From Fictibacillus nanhaiensis (GTDB taxonomy: Bacteria > Bacillota > Bacilli > Bacillales > Fictibacillaceae), in NCBI RefSeq assembly GCF_019801215.1, contig NZ_JAHVJO010000002.1, positions 558,001 through 622,000 of the forward strand: 64,000 bases of DNA, read 5' to 3'. Below, piece after piece: positions 41,891 to 50,612 of the stretch. The position numbers were made by a program, and so were the translations under genes. Position 1 is the first letter of the stretch, and every line of letters begins with the position of its first letter. Under the pieces are notes generated by a model that worked only from the letters and a program-made list of their open reading frames with translations, was not told where the DNA came from and did no database searches.

Positions 41891-43048
41891 ATGAAAGTGA
41901 AGAAGATCTTAAGTTCATTATTAGCACTAGGACTCACAACAACCTCATTTGGACCGGCTGCATTCGCAAACACAGGCGGCTCGACACCTGTGGAGATACC
42001 GGTTGAGGAAGCACAAACAGAAGCACCGATTGAAACGACATCACCAGAGGAACCAACACCTTCCGAGAATAATGCTGAAGAGCCTCCAGCTGAAGAAGAA
42101 ATTCCAAATCTTGTTCCAGGTGATTTCTTTTATTTTATAAAAATAATGATGGAAAACATCCAGCTTGCCATGGCAACTGACGACTATGAAGAAGCGAAGC
42201 TATTAGCAGAATTTGCTGCAGAGCGCATTAAAGAAGCAAACATTCTTTTACAAGAAGGCAAAGTGGAAGAAGCTACTAAGCTTTTAGAAGAAGCCATCGC
42301 CAAGCAAGAGAAAGCTGTTGAAAAAGAAGAAGCTGCTGAGGAAGAAAAACCGACTGAAGAGGTAACGGAAGAAGAAGCAAACGAAGAAGCACCAACGGAA
42401 GAGACAACAGATGAAACAGTTGTGGATGAAGAAGCTGCTGACGAAGAAGCAGGAGAAGAAGAGGAAGACGATTCATTTTCAGAGCTAGAAAAGAAATTCT
42501 TTCAAAACATCATTGCGTTGATGGCTGCACTAGAAAAAATCGAAAACCCAGAAGCTCAAGAAGCATTGGCTAAAAACATTGCCAAGGCATTTGGAAAACT
42601 AGAAAAGAAGATAGCTAAGCATGAGATGAAACAAAACGAAGAAGATGATGAGTCAGAAGAAGAAGAAGAAGAAGAAGAAAAACCGGAAACAGATGATTCT
42701 GAGGAATCTGACGGTGAAGAATCAAGTGATGATACAGAAGATATGGACGAAGACACAACGACAACAGTGGTTGCGCCTGTAAAAGAAAAGAAAGAAAAAG
42801 AAAAAACAACAACTTCACTTCCGAAAAAAGAGCAACCTAAGAAAGAACAGCCTAAAAAAGAGGAAGTAAGAAACGTACAACAACCGAAAGAAGAAGTAAA
42901 AAAAGAGCAGCCTAAGAAGGAACAAGCTAAAAAAGAACAACCTAAAAAAGAACAGCGTAAAGATGAAAAACGTCATGAAGACCGCGATGATGATGATCGT
43001 GATGAAGACGACGATGAAGACGATGACGATGACAAGGATAGAGATTAA
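41891..43048 (+). CDS. Secreted acidic DUF5667 protein under c-di-GMP riboswitch control
   Basis: About 385 residues. A signal peptide (KKILSSLLALGLTTTSF, cleavage after AFA) leads to a Glu/Pro-rich stretch. A DUF5667 domain follows at about residues 75-145 (LVPGDFFYFIKIMMENIQLA, then EEAKLLAEFAAERIKEA). Long Glu-rich segments, a second helical part (SELEKKFFQNIIALMAALEK), repeated PKKEQ units and a C-terminal tail almost entirely Asp, Arg and Lys complete it. The ATG at 41891 directly abuts GGGAG, while the GTG at 41897 is better spaced; both give the same signal peptide. It is probably a polyelectrolyte at the cell surface, in the matrix or binding cations; function is unknown. Confidence 0.82.
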   Translation: MKVKKILSSLLALGLTTTSFGPAAFANTGGSTPVEIPVEEAQTEAPIETTSPEEPTPSENNAEEPPAEEEIPNLVPGDFFYFIKIMMENIQLAMATDDYEEAKLLAEFAAERIKEANILLQEGKVEEATKLLEEAIAKQEKAVEKEEAAEEEKPTEEVTEEEANEEAPTEETTDETVVDEEAADEEAGEEEEDDSFSELEKKFFQNIIALMAALEKIENPEAQEALAKNIAKAFGKLEKKIAKHEMKQNEEDDESEEEEEEEEKPETDDSEESDGEESSDDTEDMDEDTTTTVVAPVKEKKEKEKTTTSLPKKEQPKKEQPKKEEVRNVQQPKEEVKKEQPKKEQAKKEQPKKEQRKDEKRHEDRDDDDRDEDDDEDDDDDKDRD

Positions 43049-43073
43049 TCAAACTGCATTTATCAAATAAAAC

Positions 43074-43105
43074 AAAAAAACTCGTCGTTTTTGACGAGTT
43101 TTTTT
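43074..43105. terminator. Bidirectional terminator between DUF5667 and GDPD genes
   Basis: AAAAAAACTCGTC pairs with GACGAGTTTTTTT; it serves both convergent genes. Confidence 0.92.
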
Positions 43106-43117
43106 GTTGGTTCTTCT

Positions 43118-44203
43118 TTACTGCTTATGAGCTTTGTAGCGCTTAGGCAATTTTAAATCATGATCCTCCATCACTTCACGCAATCTGTCCGGGTAATCGG
43201 TGATGAGTCCATCTATTCCATTATCTATAAGCTTGTGCATGGTTGGTTTATCGTTAACCGTCCAAGGAATTACTTTCATGCCATGGTTATGTGCTTTTTG
43301 GACCATCATTTTCGTCACATAAGGCTCGTAGTTTTCGTCGGTCACTTTTCCGTTCTGTGGAAAACCGTGCACAGGAGAGATAGCGTCCGCACCAAATGAA
43401 TGAGCTGCCGCAACGAGATCGCCTCCAAAGTCATCAATGTCAATCCCGCCAAGCCAAGGTGAAGCTCCAGGCTGATTGGGCTGTAAAAACTGCGGTCCGT
43501 TAGTCAGTGCGACGATAGGCAACCTCGGCTCAACTTCACGCATGCGCATCAATGCTCCCCAATCAAAGCTTTGAATAGATACACGATCTAACATACCCGC
43601 TTGACGAACCTCACTGGCTACGATTTGGACAAACTCTTCACGAGGAGCCGTCTCTTCTGGTGCACCGGCCTCTACTTTTGTTTCTATATTCATCCATACT
43701 TTGTTCGCACGATACTGTTTTACAAGATCAAACACCTCACTCAATAGCGGCATGCGAGAGCCGGAGCTCATCTGTTGTTCAGGAAATTGAGGCAACGTTT
43801 GAGAGCCACAATCAAGAGTACGCACTTGTGCAAGCGTGAGGTCTTTTATGTACTTGCCAACATAAGGATACTCCGGGTCTTCCGCTGTGATGGGACCTGT
43901 ATCCTGACACTTTGCTGACGAAATCTTGCGGTCATGCGTAACAACAGCCTGGTGATCCTCCGTGATCTGCACGTCCAACTCAAGTGTATGAACACCCACT
44001 TCAAGTGCGCGCGAAAACGATGCAATCGTAGATTCAACCGTAAGTCCAAGGCCACCTCGATGCGCCTGCAGATCAAAGGTTTTCGGTCCATAACCTTTGT
44101 TAGTTGATTTTAATTCTTCGCTGTCTGCAGCTGTTGCTGTTTGCACGGCTGGGATACTTACCATCATGCCTGCAATTGCCGCTACGATAATTGTTTTTTT
44201 CAT
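43118..44203 (-). CDS. Secreted glycerophosphodiester phosphodiesterase
   Basis: A 361-residue exported enzyme that hydrolyses glycerophosphodiesters or teichoic-acid-like chains to glycerol phosphate. A signal peptide ends near ATA. The catalytic motifs are HRGG (residues about 48-51, with the Glu of LTVEST), ELDVQITEDHQAVVTHD with the metal-binding Glu-Asp and second His, and the C-terminal PWTVNDKPTMHKLIDNGIDGLITDYPD. It is monocistronic. The exported location suggests a role in phosphate or glycerol scavenging. Confidence 0.92.
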   Translation of the reverse strand: MKKTIIVAAIAGMMVSIPAVQTATAADSEELKSTNKGYGPKTFDLQAHRGGLGLTVESTIASFSRALEVGVHTLELDVQITEDHQAVVTHDRKISSAKCQDTGPITAEDPEYPYVGKYIKDLTLAQVRTLDCGSQTLPQFPEQQMSSGSRMPLLSEVFDLVKQYRANKVWMNIETKVEAGAPEETAPREEFVQIVASEVRQAGMLDRVSIQSFDWGALMRMREVEPRLPIVALTNGPQFLQPNQPGASPWLGGIDIDDFGGDLVAAAHSFGADAISPVHGFPQNGKVTDENYEPYVTKMMVQKAHNHGMKVIPWTVNDKPTMHKLIDNGIDGLITDYPDRLREVMEDHDLKLPKRYKAHKQ

Positions 44204-44324
44204 CCTGTCATCTCCTCTTTGATGTTTTACTTTTAAAAGTATAGAGAGATAATGTGAACCCCTGTTAACAAGATTAATAAGAATTCATAAAGAAAACGGA
44301 TAACATGGCCTTCGTTCAGTCCAT

Positions 44325-44362
44325 AAAAATACCGGGTCCTCTCTGATAGGTAGAGGCCCGGT
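44325..44362 (-). terminator. Terminator of the small lipoprotein gene
   Basis: On the minus strand ACCGGGCCTCT pairs with AGAGGACCCGGT and is followed by ATTTTTA. Confidence 0.75.
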
Positions 44363-44374
44363 CTTTGTTCTATC

Positions 44375-44548
44375 TTATTCAGCTGACTCTTCAGTTGATT
44401 CCTCTTCTGTAGAAGTTTCTTCTTCCTTATTTTCAGTTTCTTCCGTGTTTGTTTCTTCTGTGTTCGTGTCTTCCGCGTTGTTACATGCAGTGATTAACAT
44501 AATTGCCAAAAGAGATGCTCCGATTTTCGCCATCATTGTTTTAGTCAT
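44375..44548 (-). CDS. Small acidic lipoprotein
   Basis: A 57-residue protein. The first 22 residues (MTKTMMAKIGASLLAIMLIT, then AC) form a lipoprotein signal with lipobox ITAC. The mature part is almost only Glu, Thr, Asn and Ser, with TNTEE and TEE repeats. GGGAG lies 10 nt before the ATG. It should be anchored on the outer face of the membrane. No family is recognised; such low-complexity lipoproteins occur widely in Bacillaceae. Confidence 0.72.
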   Translation of the reverse strand: MTKTMMAKIGASLLAIMLITACNNAEDTNTEETNTEETENKEEETSTEEESTEESAE

Positions 44549-44731
44549 CTTCCTATTGCTCCCTTCGGATTTTCATTATGATTTTTTTTGCATGAGTGCG
44601 GGATTTGTCTGTCCCTGTTAAAGAATATATCATGAAAAAAATCCGAAAAGTCGCAATTTACCAAGTCCTAACCATTACTTTACATTTCCTATATCTTCTT
44701 TATATACGCTTAATAAAAGGAGAGGTTTTTG

Positions 44732-45217
44732 TTATTTAATGACATCATAATGCAATACATATTGAGGTCCAACCGGGCCAGGTTTGATCTGTCCCCGGTC
44801 TTCAAAGCCCGCTTTTTCGTAAAGCTGCTTAGCTGGCTCATTTTTAAAATTGACAGCAAGGATGAGCTCGTTAATTTCAGGAAAATGAGTTGTGACGAAT
44901 TGCGGGACTTGCATCATCGCATTCTTTGCATATCCTTTTCCCTGCTCTTGGTGATTGATGGATAAAGCACGGATGACCATCGCTTTTTCGTTTGAAGTGA
45001 AATCTTTGATGTTCTCTCCTTTATGTAAAACGAAGAAACCGACTGTTCTTCCAGATGCTGTAATTACAATCGGATACCGTTCACGGTCTTCTTCACATAG
45101 TTTTAATGCCTTCTCTGGGTGTTGTGTAAACTTTTCCTGATTGTCTGGTAAATGAAACAAAATCAGTTCTTTCATATGTTTTTCTTCAAAAAAAGATAGC
45201 GTAACATTTGTCATCAT
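44732..45217 (-). CDS. GNAT family N-acetyltransferase
   Basis: A 161-residue acetyltransferase. The acetyl-CoA motif is ALSINHQEQGKGYAKNAMMQ near residue 90, and the C-terminal NEPAKQLYEKAGFEDRG is typical of GNAT enzymes. It lies 16 nt after the SGNH hydrolase gene in the same direction, so the two are probably co-transcribed. Substrate is unknown. Confidence 0.87.
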   Translation of the reverse strand: MMTNVTLSFFEEKHMKELILFHLPDNQEKFTQHPEKALKLCEEDRERYPIVITASGRTVGFFVLHKGENIKDFTSNEKAMVIRALSINHQEQGKGYAKNAMMQVPQFVTTHFPEINELILAVNFKNEPAKQLYEKAGFEDRGQIKPGPVGPQYVLHYDVIK

Positions 45218-45233
45218 TTTATGTCCTCGATTT

Positions 45234-45842
45234 CTAAAAATAATCTGCTAGGAGATCTTTTGTTTCTTTTAACCAAGTCTGTGCCATCAGCAGGTTTCCT
45301 TTTTTGTTCATATGTACCCCATCTGTTGTTAATGTCATTTCTGGGTAACTTTTAAGATGCTCCATAAAAACGTCATGAGTCGGCACAACCCATGCTCCAC
45401 ATTCGTTTGCTAATTTACGGACTGTCTCCACATAGGGAATGAGCATTTGGTTTCCTTTTGACTCAGGATTCTCTTCTATTATGGTTGGTTCCATAAGTAC
45501 AACTTTTACAGAATTGTTCTGTGTCAGCTGTGACAACAAATCACGGTAGATCTGCTCAAATTTCTCAACGTCCACTTGATTCAGATCAGGACTGTCCAGC
45601 TGCCTCCACACGTCATTTATTCCGATAGAAATGGATACAAGGTCAGGCTCAAGATTGATAACATCACGCTCCCACCTAATGGCCAGGTCTGTTACACGGT
45701 GACCGTTCACACCTTTGTTAAGGATGTTGACGTTTTGGGAAAGTTCTTCTTTTATCATCCGAACGTAGCCATTTCCGAGTCTCTCGGGATCTGCATTCTT
45801 CCCTGAGGCCGTTATGCTGTCTCCAATAAAAATCATTTTCAT
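45234..45842 (-). CDS. SGNH/GDSL-type esterase
   Basis: A 202-residue cytosolic hydrolase. Block I is FIGDSITASGK (nucleophile Ser9). Block II has the Gly of KGVNGHRV, block III is SISIGINDVWR (oxyanion Asn) and block V is TTDGVHMNKKG (Asp-His pair). The catalytic set is complete and length is typical. The natural ester substrate is unknown. Confidence 0.9.
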   Translation of the reverse strand: MKMIFIGDSITASGKNADPERLGNGYVRMIKEELSQNVNILNKGVNGHRVTDLAIRWERDVINLEPDLVSISIGINDVWRQLDSPDLNQVDVEKFEQIYRDLLSQLTQNNSVKVVLMEPTIIEENPESKGNQMLIPYVETVRKLANECGAWVVPTHDVFMEHLKSYPEMTLTTDGVHMNKKGNLLMAQTWLKETKDLLADYF

Positions 45843-45961
45843 GTGTGCATCCCTCCCTTTTTCTTCATTTTATCATGATGTTGAAAAAAGAATGAAATAA
45901 AGGATTCTCCAGCGTTATTTGGAATTAATAGTTAAAGATCCGTTTTACAGGAGGAAAAAAT

Positions 45962-46993
45962 ATGCTTGAAACTGTTGTTAATCGTCCGGCCACATTAGGT
46001 CAGACTGAGATGTTGCCCTCTTATCGCATGGATTTACGTCATTACAATCAACGTGAATATGAGAAATGGGTTAAAGTAAATACGGTAAAAGACTGGTCCC
46101 AAATATCTTGGAAAGACGTCGGTAAGCCGTACGAAGTTACTTCTTTTTCAAAAGAAAAAACAGAATGGGAAAAAGAGCATGGCGAGCCGCTTCCTGTTCA
46201 CACCTCCTGGACGATGTTCAACCAATCCTTCCACGAGTGGTTTTCAAAAGACGTCCCCTCTGACATCCATGAAAAAAAGGGCGCATTTATTCATAGTTTA
46301 AAAAGCTTTAAGCCAGCTGAAGTAAAAGTGGCGTTGGGGGATTATTTGCGCATTCATTTATGGAATTACGTGCATCGTATTCAGGACGGCATCTGGGACC
46401 CTAGGGGAAAACGAGCGTTGTTTGAAGGATTAGATGTTCAAAAGCCACGAATTCTATTTTTAGGAGCGGCTGAAGGGTATGAAGCGATGCAGCTATCGGC
46501 GATGTATCCGGGCGGTGAAGTGGTCATGGTTGACTATGATCCGTTCTGCCGGGATGCGAGATTTGTTGAGTTTCCTGAATCGTATCCGTTTTTGGGGAAA
46601 AATCCAAGCACAGGCGGAGACAAAGTCTATCATAAAAATGATTTTAACATCTCTTATGTGGTGGACGATATTCGCAATCTCCCATTCGGCAACGAGTTTG
46701 ATATTGTGCTAAGTGTCGGGCTGCTGGAACACTTTCCTGATTCAATAAAAGCAGAGGTTGTTGAATGGCACCGTAGATTTCTAAAACCTGGAGGCTATAT
46801 CGTCATGACAACACCGCGTGCTCAGCTTCGTTCCAAACTGTACTATGAGATTATGGCAGACGTAATGAACCATACGTACCGAGAGTTAATGACGCTCGAG
46901 CAGATGGGACTTTATTTATATGAAAACGGCCTCGATATCATGAAGCACGGATATATTAAAGTGCACAACGGCATCGTGGCGAAAGCGAAATAA
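45962..46993 (+). CDS. Class I SAM-dependent methyltransferase
   Basis: A 343-residue protein. The C-terminal two-thirds hold a Rossmann-like methyltransferase. Motif I is ILFLGAAEGYEAMQLSAMYP near residue 160. The acidic residue at the end of beta-2 lies in VVMVDYDPF, motif IV is DIVLSVGLLEHFPD near 240, and LKPGGYIVMTTPR follows. About 140 N-terminal residues form a separate region with Trp-rich segments that I do not recognise. The SD AGGAGG precedes the ATG. Substrate is unknown. Confidence 0.85.
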   Translation: MLETVVNRPATLGQTEMLPSYRMDLRHYNQREYEKWVKVNTVKDWSQISWKDVGKPYEVTSFSKEKTEWEKEHGEPLPVHTSWTMFNQSFHEWFSKDVPSDIHEKKGAFIHSLKSFKPAEVKVALGDYLRIHLWNYVHRIQDGIWDPRGKRALFEGLDVQKPRILFLGAAEGYEAMQLSAMYPGGEVVMVDYDPFCRDARFVEFPESYPFLGKNPSTGGDKVYHKNDFNISYVVDDIRNLPFGNEFDIVLSVGLLEHFPDSIKAEVVEWHRRFLKPGGYIVMTTPRAQLRSKLYYEIMADVMNHTYRELMTLEQMGLYLYENGLDIMKHGYIKVHNGIVAKAK

Positions 46994-47051
46994 GTAAAAC
47001 CAGGATGTTGTTCCGGGTTCTGTTACCTGTCACAAAATTTAATTTGTAAGC

Positions 47052-47096
47052 AAAATAGACCATCAAATTGTTCTTAAAAATGATGGTCTATTTTTA
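47052..47096. terminator. Terminator of the methyltransferase gene
   Basis: AAAATAGACCATCA pairs with TGATGGTCTATTTT, with T and A runs on both sides. Confidence 0.85.
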
Positions 47097-47215
47097 TTGA
47101 TTTACTGTTACTAATTTTTCGCTATAGAATTTGTATATCCATTTGTAGACTAACAGAAAACTTCTGTAAGCTCGCAAATTACAGCACAACGGTAGCTCTA
47201 TTTTGACTAATTCCT

Positions 47216-47347
47216 TCACCAAATATGCCCTATTAAGCGAATGATCATTCTTGGTATAAACATTATGATGTTCCATACCACTTCATATATAAACTCAATT
47301 AGGGTATCTTTTAAAAAGCCATTTCTATTTCTTTTTTTATTCTTCAT
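47216..47347 (-). CDS. Small basic hydrophobic protein, 43 residues
   Basis: The gene encodes MKNKKRNRNGFLKDTLIEFI followed by a hydrophobic helix and IPRMIIRLIGHIW. GGGAG lies 7 nt before the ATG. The charge pattern (basic start, one amphipathic or membrane helix, IPRMIIRL ending) resembles small uncharacterised Bacillaceae membrane peptides. It stands alone in a 740-nt gap. Confidence 0.55.
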   Translation of the reverse strand: MKNKKRNRNGFLKDTLIEFIYEVVWNIIMFIPRMIIRLIGHIW

Positions 47348-47487
47348 CTTCTAACTCCCAATTAATTCATTCATTAATCGTTGCTAACTATTTTGACTGG
47401 TACTAACACCTTCTTCTGCTAACCTGCGTAGTTAATTTAATAAAAAATTCAACAAAGAGAGGTGTATTTCCTTTAAAATAACTATGT

Positions 47488-47634
47488 TTATAAATCGCAT
47501 ATAAAAAGGAGCCAAATCGCCGGCATAGCAATTTGATCTACAAAACCAAGAACATTTATATATTCAGCAAAATTACTGTTAAGAATGCTAGTTAACGTTT
47601 TATGATAGGTATCCGAACCCGTTAATGTTTTCAC
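47488..47634 (-). pseudogene. Possible gene remnant (48-codon open frame without SD)
   Basis: A minus-strand frame from a GTG at 47634 encodes a helical hydrophobic C-terminus (GFVDQIAMPAIWLLFICDL). There is no ribosome binding site and upstream codons are interrupted by stops. It may be the tail of a decayed membrane-protein gene, or chance. The rest of 47348-47660 shows nothing further. Confidence 0.2.
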
Positions 47635-47660
47635 ATGATAAATCTAAAATAAGCTAAAAC

Positions 47661-47740
47661 AAAAGCTTGAAATGGAGAATATCACCTATGCGGGATCCTC
47701 CATTTCAAGCTTTTATGATAATTGTGTGGGGTCAGTCCCC
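47661..47740. repeat. Palindromic repeat copy 7 with 17-bp hairpin (fabZ terminator)
   Basis: A perfect 17-bp stem (AAAAGCTTGAAATGGAG and its complement, 47661-47677 and 47698-47714, 20-nt loop) terminates fabZ on the minus strand. GGGGTCAGTCCCC follows at 47728-47740, preceded by AATTGTGT. The palindrome lies inside the last codons of fabZ. Confidence 0.85.
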
Positions 47741-48169
47741 TTTTTTGTCGCCTAAAGCGAAGGTGATTTCGACTTCGCATGCGACTTGGCCATCCACAGT
47801 CGCGATCCCTTTCCCTTTTCCAATGGAACCGCGTACACGTGTCATCTCCACTTCAAGACGCAATTGATCTCCTGGTACGACCTGCTTTTTAAAACGGCAG
47901 TTGTCGATGCCAGCAAAGAAAGCGAGGCGTCCACGGTTTTCTTCTTTTTTAAGCATCGCAACGGCACCCACTTGTGCAAGAGCTTCTACGATTAAAACGC
48001 CTGGCATCACCGGGTACTCTGGAAAGTGCCCGTTAAAAAACTCTTCGTTTGCGGTTACATTCTTAATTCCTACTGCACGCTGTCCTTCATCTACTTCTAA
48101 GATTCGGTCAACCAGCAAGAACGGGTAGCGGTGGGGGATAATTTCTTTAATTTCTTCGATCGTTAACAT
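47732..48169 (-). CDS. fabZ: 3-hydroxyacyl-[acyl-carrier-protein] dehydratase FabZ
   Basis: A 145-residue hot-dog-fold enzyme that dehydrates 3-hydroxyacyl-ACP in type II fatty acid synthesis. The start [21 protein letters not shown] is classic. The catalytic His lies in [21 protein letters not shown] and is followed by the active Glu. The ATG at 48169 is 8 nt from AAAGGTG; a GTG two codons earlier is less likely. The last residues (DKKGD) and the stop overlap palindromic repeat copy 7. Confidence 0.97.
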   Translation of the reverse strand: MLTIEEIKEIIPHRYPFLLVDRILEVDEGQRAVGIKNVTANEEFFNGHFPEYPVMPGVLIVEALAQVGAVAMLKKEENRGRLAFFAGIDNCRFKKQVVPGDQLRLEVEMTRVRGSIGKGKGIATVDGQVACEVEITFALGDKKGD

Positions 48170-48305
48170 AATCACATCACCTTTCCTGTCATCTCAACGT
48201 TTTCTTATTTTTATTATACGTGGTATTGTTACCTGGTACTAATTTATGCTCAAAAGAAAAACAATGACGATTTGTTTGGCTGCCATTGCTTTTATTATTA
48301 TATCT

Positions 48306-48599
48306 TTACAAGTCTTTCTCGACAAGGTCGATAATGTGAGTCCATGTTTCTTTTTCAAAAACATTCATCGGTTTTCCGTCTCCGATCACACCATAGCCAA
48401 CCATCGTACCGACAGCAAAACAAACCACGATCCCGCATATGAGCAGCAAAAGACGAAGCCATATCGGAAAGCTTCTTTTTGTTCCACGGTTGATCAGCTT
48501 TTTCTTCTCTTCCCGTGAAGATGCCTCGTGTTCCTTGTGACGCTGTTTTGCTGGTTTATTTTCTTTTTTATTCAACTCTTGCATATCATTCGTTGTCAT
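48306..48599 (-). CDS. EpuA-like small membrane protein (annotated as RNA polymerase beta subunit family)
   Basis: A 97-residue protein. A highly charged N-terminus of about 45 residues precedes one membrane helix (LRLLLLICGIVVCFAVGTMV). A short conserved outer end, YGVIGDGKPMNVFEKETWTHI, follows. This matches the EpuA family, often labelled DNA-directed RNA polymerase subunit beta in databases, although the sequence shows no polymerase feature. It lies 15 nt after flhP in the same direction. Confidence 0.8.
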   Translation of the reverse strand: MTTNDMQELNKKENKPAKQRHKEHEASSREEKKKLINRGTKRSFPIWLRLLLLICGIVVCFAVGTMVGYGVIGDGKPMNVFEKETWTHIIDLVEKDL

Positions 48600-48614
48600 A
48601 CAAACCTACCTCAT

Positions 48615-49442
48615 TTAGCGAAGCCCGTTTACTAACCCCATCATCTGGTCAGCAATGGTAAGAGAACGCGCGTTAAATTGATATGAACGTTGTGTTTGAA
48701 TCAGTTCCGTCATCTCCGTTGAAATGTTTACATTGGATGATTCCAATGCTCCCTGCTGAACAAAGTTACCTGCTCCCGCTCCTATTTCTTCAATGAGCTG
48801 ATTTAACGGAATGCCTTGTGGCGCCTGGAAATTTTGTCCGACTGCGAGCATCAGCTGCGGACGAACGATATTTACTACCGCAAGCTGTCCAGATTCAACA
48901 ACCGCTCCATTATTTAACGTTACCGAAACTTGGCCATTTTGTCCAATGGTAATTTTGTTATGGTCACTTGGAATCGTAATCGGTCCAGCTGTGCCCATTA
49001 CCCGGTTGCCAGCTGACGTTACAAGTTCCATCAGATCAGGATTACCCGCTGATGGTGACAAATAAAAGGCTCCATCCCGCGTATATTCCACGACTTCTTG
49101 TCCATTAGCATCTGTTGATTGTAACGAAAAGAACATTCCTGGTTCTGTAAGAGCTACATCCAGTAACCGTCCTGTCTGCTGCAGCGTTCCGGCTTCTAGA
49201 CTCACTGCCGTCGAAGAAACGCGTGCCCCGCTCCCCATTCGAATGCCGTTCGGTGTCAGCCGGCCATCTTCTGTTGGATTTATTGCAGAACTCTCCATTT
49301 GTTGAAAAAGAAGATCGGCAAATTGCACTTCGCGTCGTTTGTAACCGTTCGTCGTGCTGTTCGCCATATTATTGGATATGGTATCAAGCTTCTGCTGCAG
49401 CTGCCCCATCGTTACGGCTGCTGAGATCATAGATTGGTTCAT
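48615..49442 (-). CDS. flhP: Flagellar basal-body rod/hook family protein FlhP
   Basis: A 275-residue FlgE/F/G-like protein. The N-terminal rod motif MNQSMISAAVTMGQLQQKLD, then NNMANSTTNGYKR, and the C-terminal VNISTEMTELIQTQRSYQF form the conserved coiled coil. In Bacillus FlhO and FlhP make part of the distal rod. It starts 12 nt after flhO ends. Confidence 0.9.
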   Translation of the reverse strand: MNQSMISAAVTMGQLQQKLDTISNNMANSTTNGYKRREVQFADLLFQQMESSAINPTEDGRLTPNGIRMGSGARVSSTAVSLEAGTLQQTGRLLDVALTEPGMFFSLQSTDANGQEVVEYTRDGAFYLSPSAGNPDLMELVTSAGNRVMGTAGPITIPSDHNKITIGQNGQVSVTLNNGAVVESGQLAVVNIVRPQLMLAVGQNFQAPQGIPLNQLIEEIGAGAGNFVQQGALESSNVNISTEMTELIQTQRSYQFNARSLTIADQMMGLVNGLR

Positions 49443-49453
49443 GTCTTTTCCCC

Positions 49454-50281
49454 CTAGCCGATCCGGCCTATTTCGTTTGCTGCTTTTTCCATCGTTCGAT
49501 CATAGGCTTGAAGTACTTTTTGATTCGCTTCAAACGCACGGTATGCCGTCAGCATCTCCGTCATCGTCGATTCGGTGTTCACATTGGAACGCTCTACAAA
49601 TCCTTGCTGCAGGTTGTAGACAATATTAGCGTTTCCAATCGCACTAGCCGCGTTGCCATCCAGTCTAAAGAGCCCTGATCCTTCTTTTACAAGATTGTTC
49701 GGGTTGGCCACATAGGCAATATCGATCTGACCGGCAACCCCGCCATTATCTATTACTGTGCCATCTTTATTCACCGTAAAGTTATCGCTTCTCACCGTGA
49801 TCGGGTTTCCATTAGATCCAAGTACATAGTGTCCTTCAGGTGTTACTAAACTACCTTCAGCATCCACTGAAAAATGACCGTTTCTTGTAAAACGCTCTTC
49901 GCCATTAACGTTTAAGCGGAAAAACAAACCTCCGGGCGCACCAGTCTCAGGATCAATAGGCACTTGCCCTTGTAAAAGAGCAACATCTGTTTTGATCCCT
50001 GTTTCACGAAGGTCACCTTGCATGAAGTTCGGTGTGGTCTCTTGAACATAGACTCCCGTCGCAAGTGTGCCTGGTCCAATCGGGTAGTTGTTTGGAACGG
50101 ACTTGCCGTTAATGTTTGTGTCCCCCATATGTTGCAGCAGCATCGTAGGAAACGTGCGGAGACTCGCATTGTCCGCTTTATATCCAGGTGTATTGGCATT
50201 TGCCATATTATTCGTTAAAATTTCTTGTTTGCGCTGCTGTGCCAGCATACCAGCTGCAGCATTATAAAAGCCTCTTAACAC
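49454..50281 (-). CDS. flhO: Flagellar basal-body rod/hook family protein FlhO
   Basis: A 275-residue paralogue of the next gene. The N-terminus (LRGFYNAAAGMLAQQRKQEI, then NNMANANTPGYK) and the C-terminus (VNTESTMTEMLTAYRAFEAN) are typical of flagellar rod proteins. The GTG at 50281, 8 nt after AGGAGG, is the likely start; the frame opens earlier without an SD. flhO-flhP downstream of mbl is the order known in B. subtilis. Confidence 0.9.
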   Translation of the reverse strand: MLRGFYNAAAGMLAQQRKQEILTNNMANANTPGYKADNASLRTFPTMLLQHMGDTNINGKSVPNNYPIGPGTLATGVYVQETTPNFMQGDLRETGIKTDVALLQGQVPIDPETGAPGGLFFRLNVNGEERFTRNGHFSVDAEGSLVTPEGHYVLGSNGNPITVRSDNFTVNKDGTVIDNGGVAGQIDIAYVANPNNLVKEGSGLFRLDGNAASAIGNANIVYNLQQGFVERSNVNTESTMTEMLTAYRAFEANQKVLQAYDRTMEKAANEIGRIG

Positions 50282-50450
50282 GGAGTATTCCTCCTGTAAT
50301 TGTAATCTGGACACAAAATGTCTCATCGTACATATCGACAGTTTTTTACATTCCTTTATACCATTCTGCGAAAAATGACGGATTCCTTTTTAAAATGAGG
50401 AATTTGTACCAGGTGAACTTGAAATGATACTTTATGTTGGTGGCTCCAGT

Positions 50451-50585
50451 TTTGTCGAAAAGCCTTTAAATGAATTTGAAGGATCATAAATAATTTTGAA
50501 GGACCATAAAAATTGGTGAAGGCTCATAAATTTTTTTGAAGGACCATAAAATTTTTCTAAGGCTCATAAATGATTAATGAGGTAC
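50451..50585. repeat. Short-period repeat array A' (20-bp period, 5 units plus one partial)
   Basis: GAAGG(A/C)(T/C)CATAAA units recur at exactly 20 bp; the GG of each unit stands at 50481, 50501, 50521, 50541 and 50561, with a degenerate sixth near 50581. The leader beginning TTTGTCGAA at 50451 matches 36 of 40 bases of the array A leader at 12863. It lies in the 367-nt gap between flhO and mbl. Confidence 0.88.
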
Positions 50586-50612
50586 TTGTTACATACTTTT
50601 TGTCACATAAAT

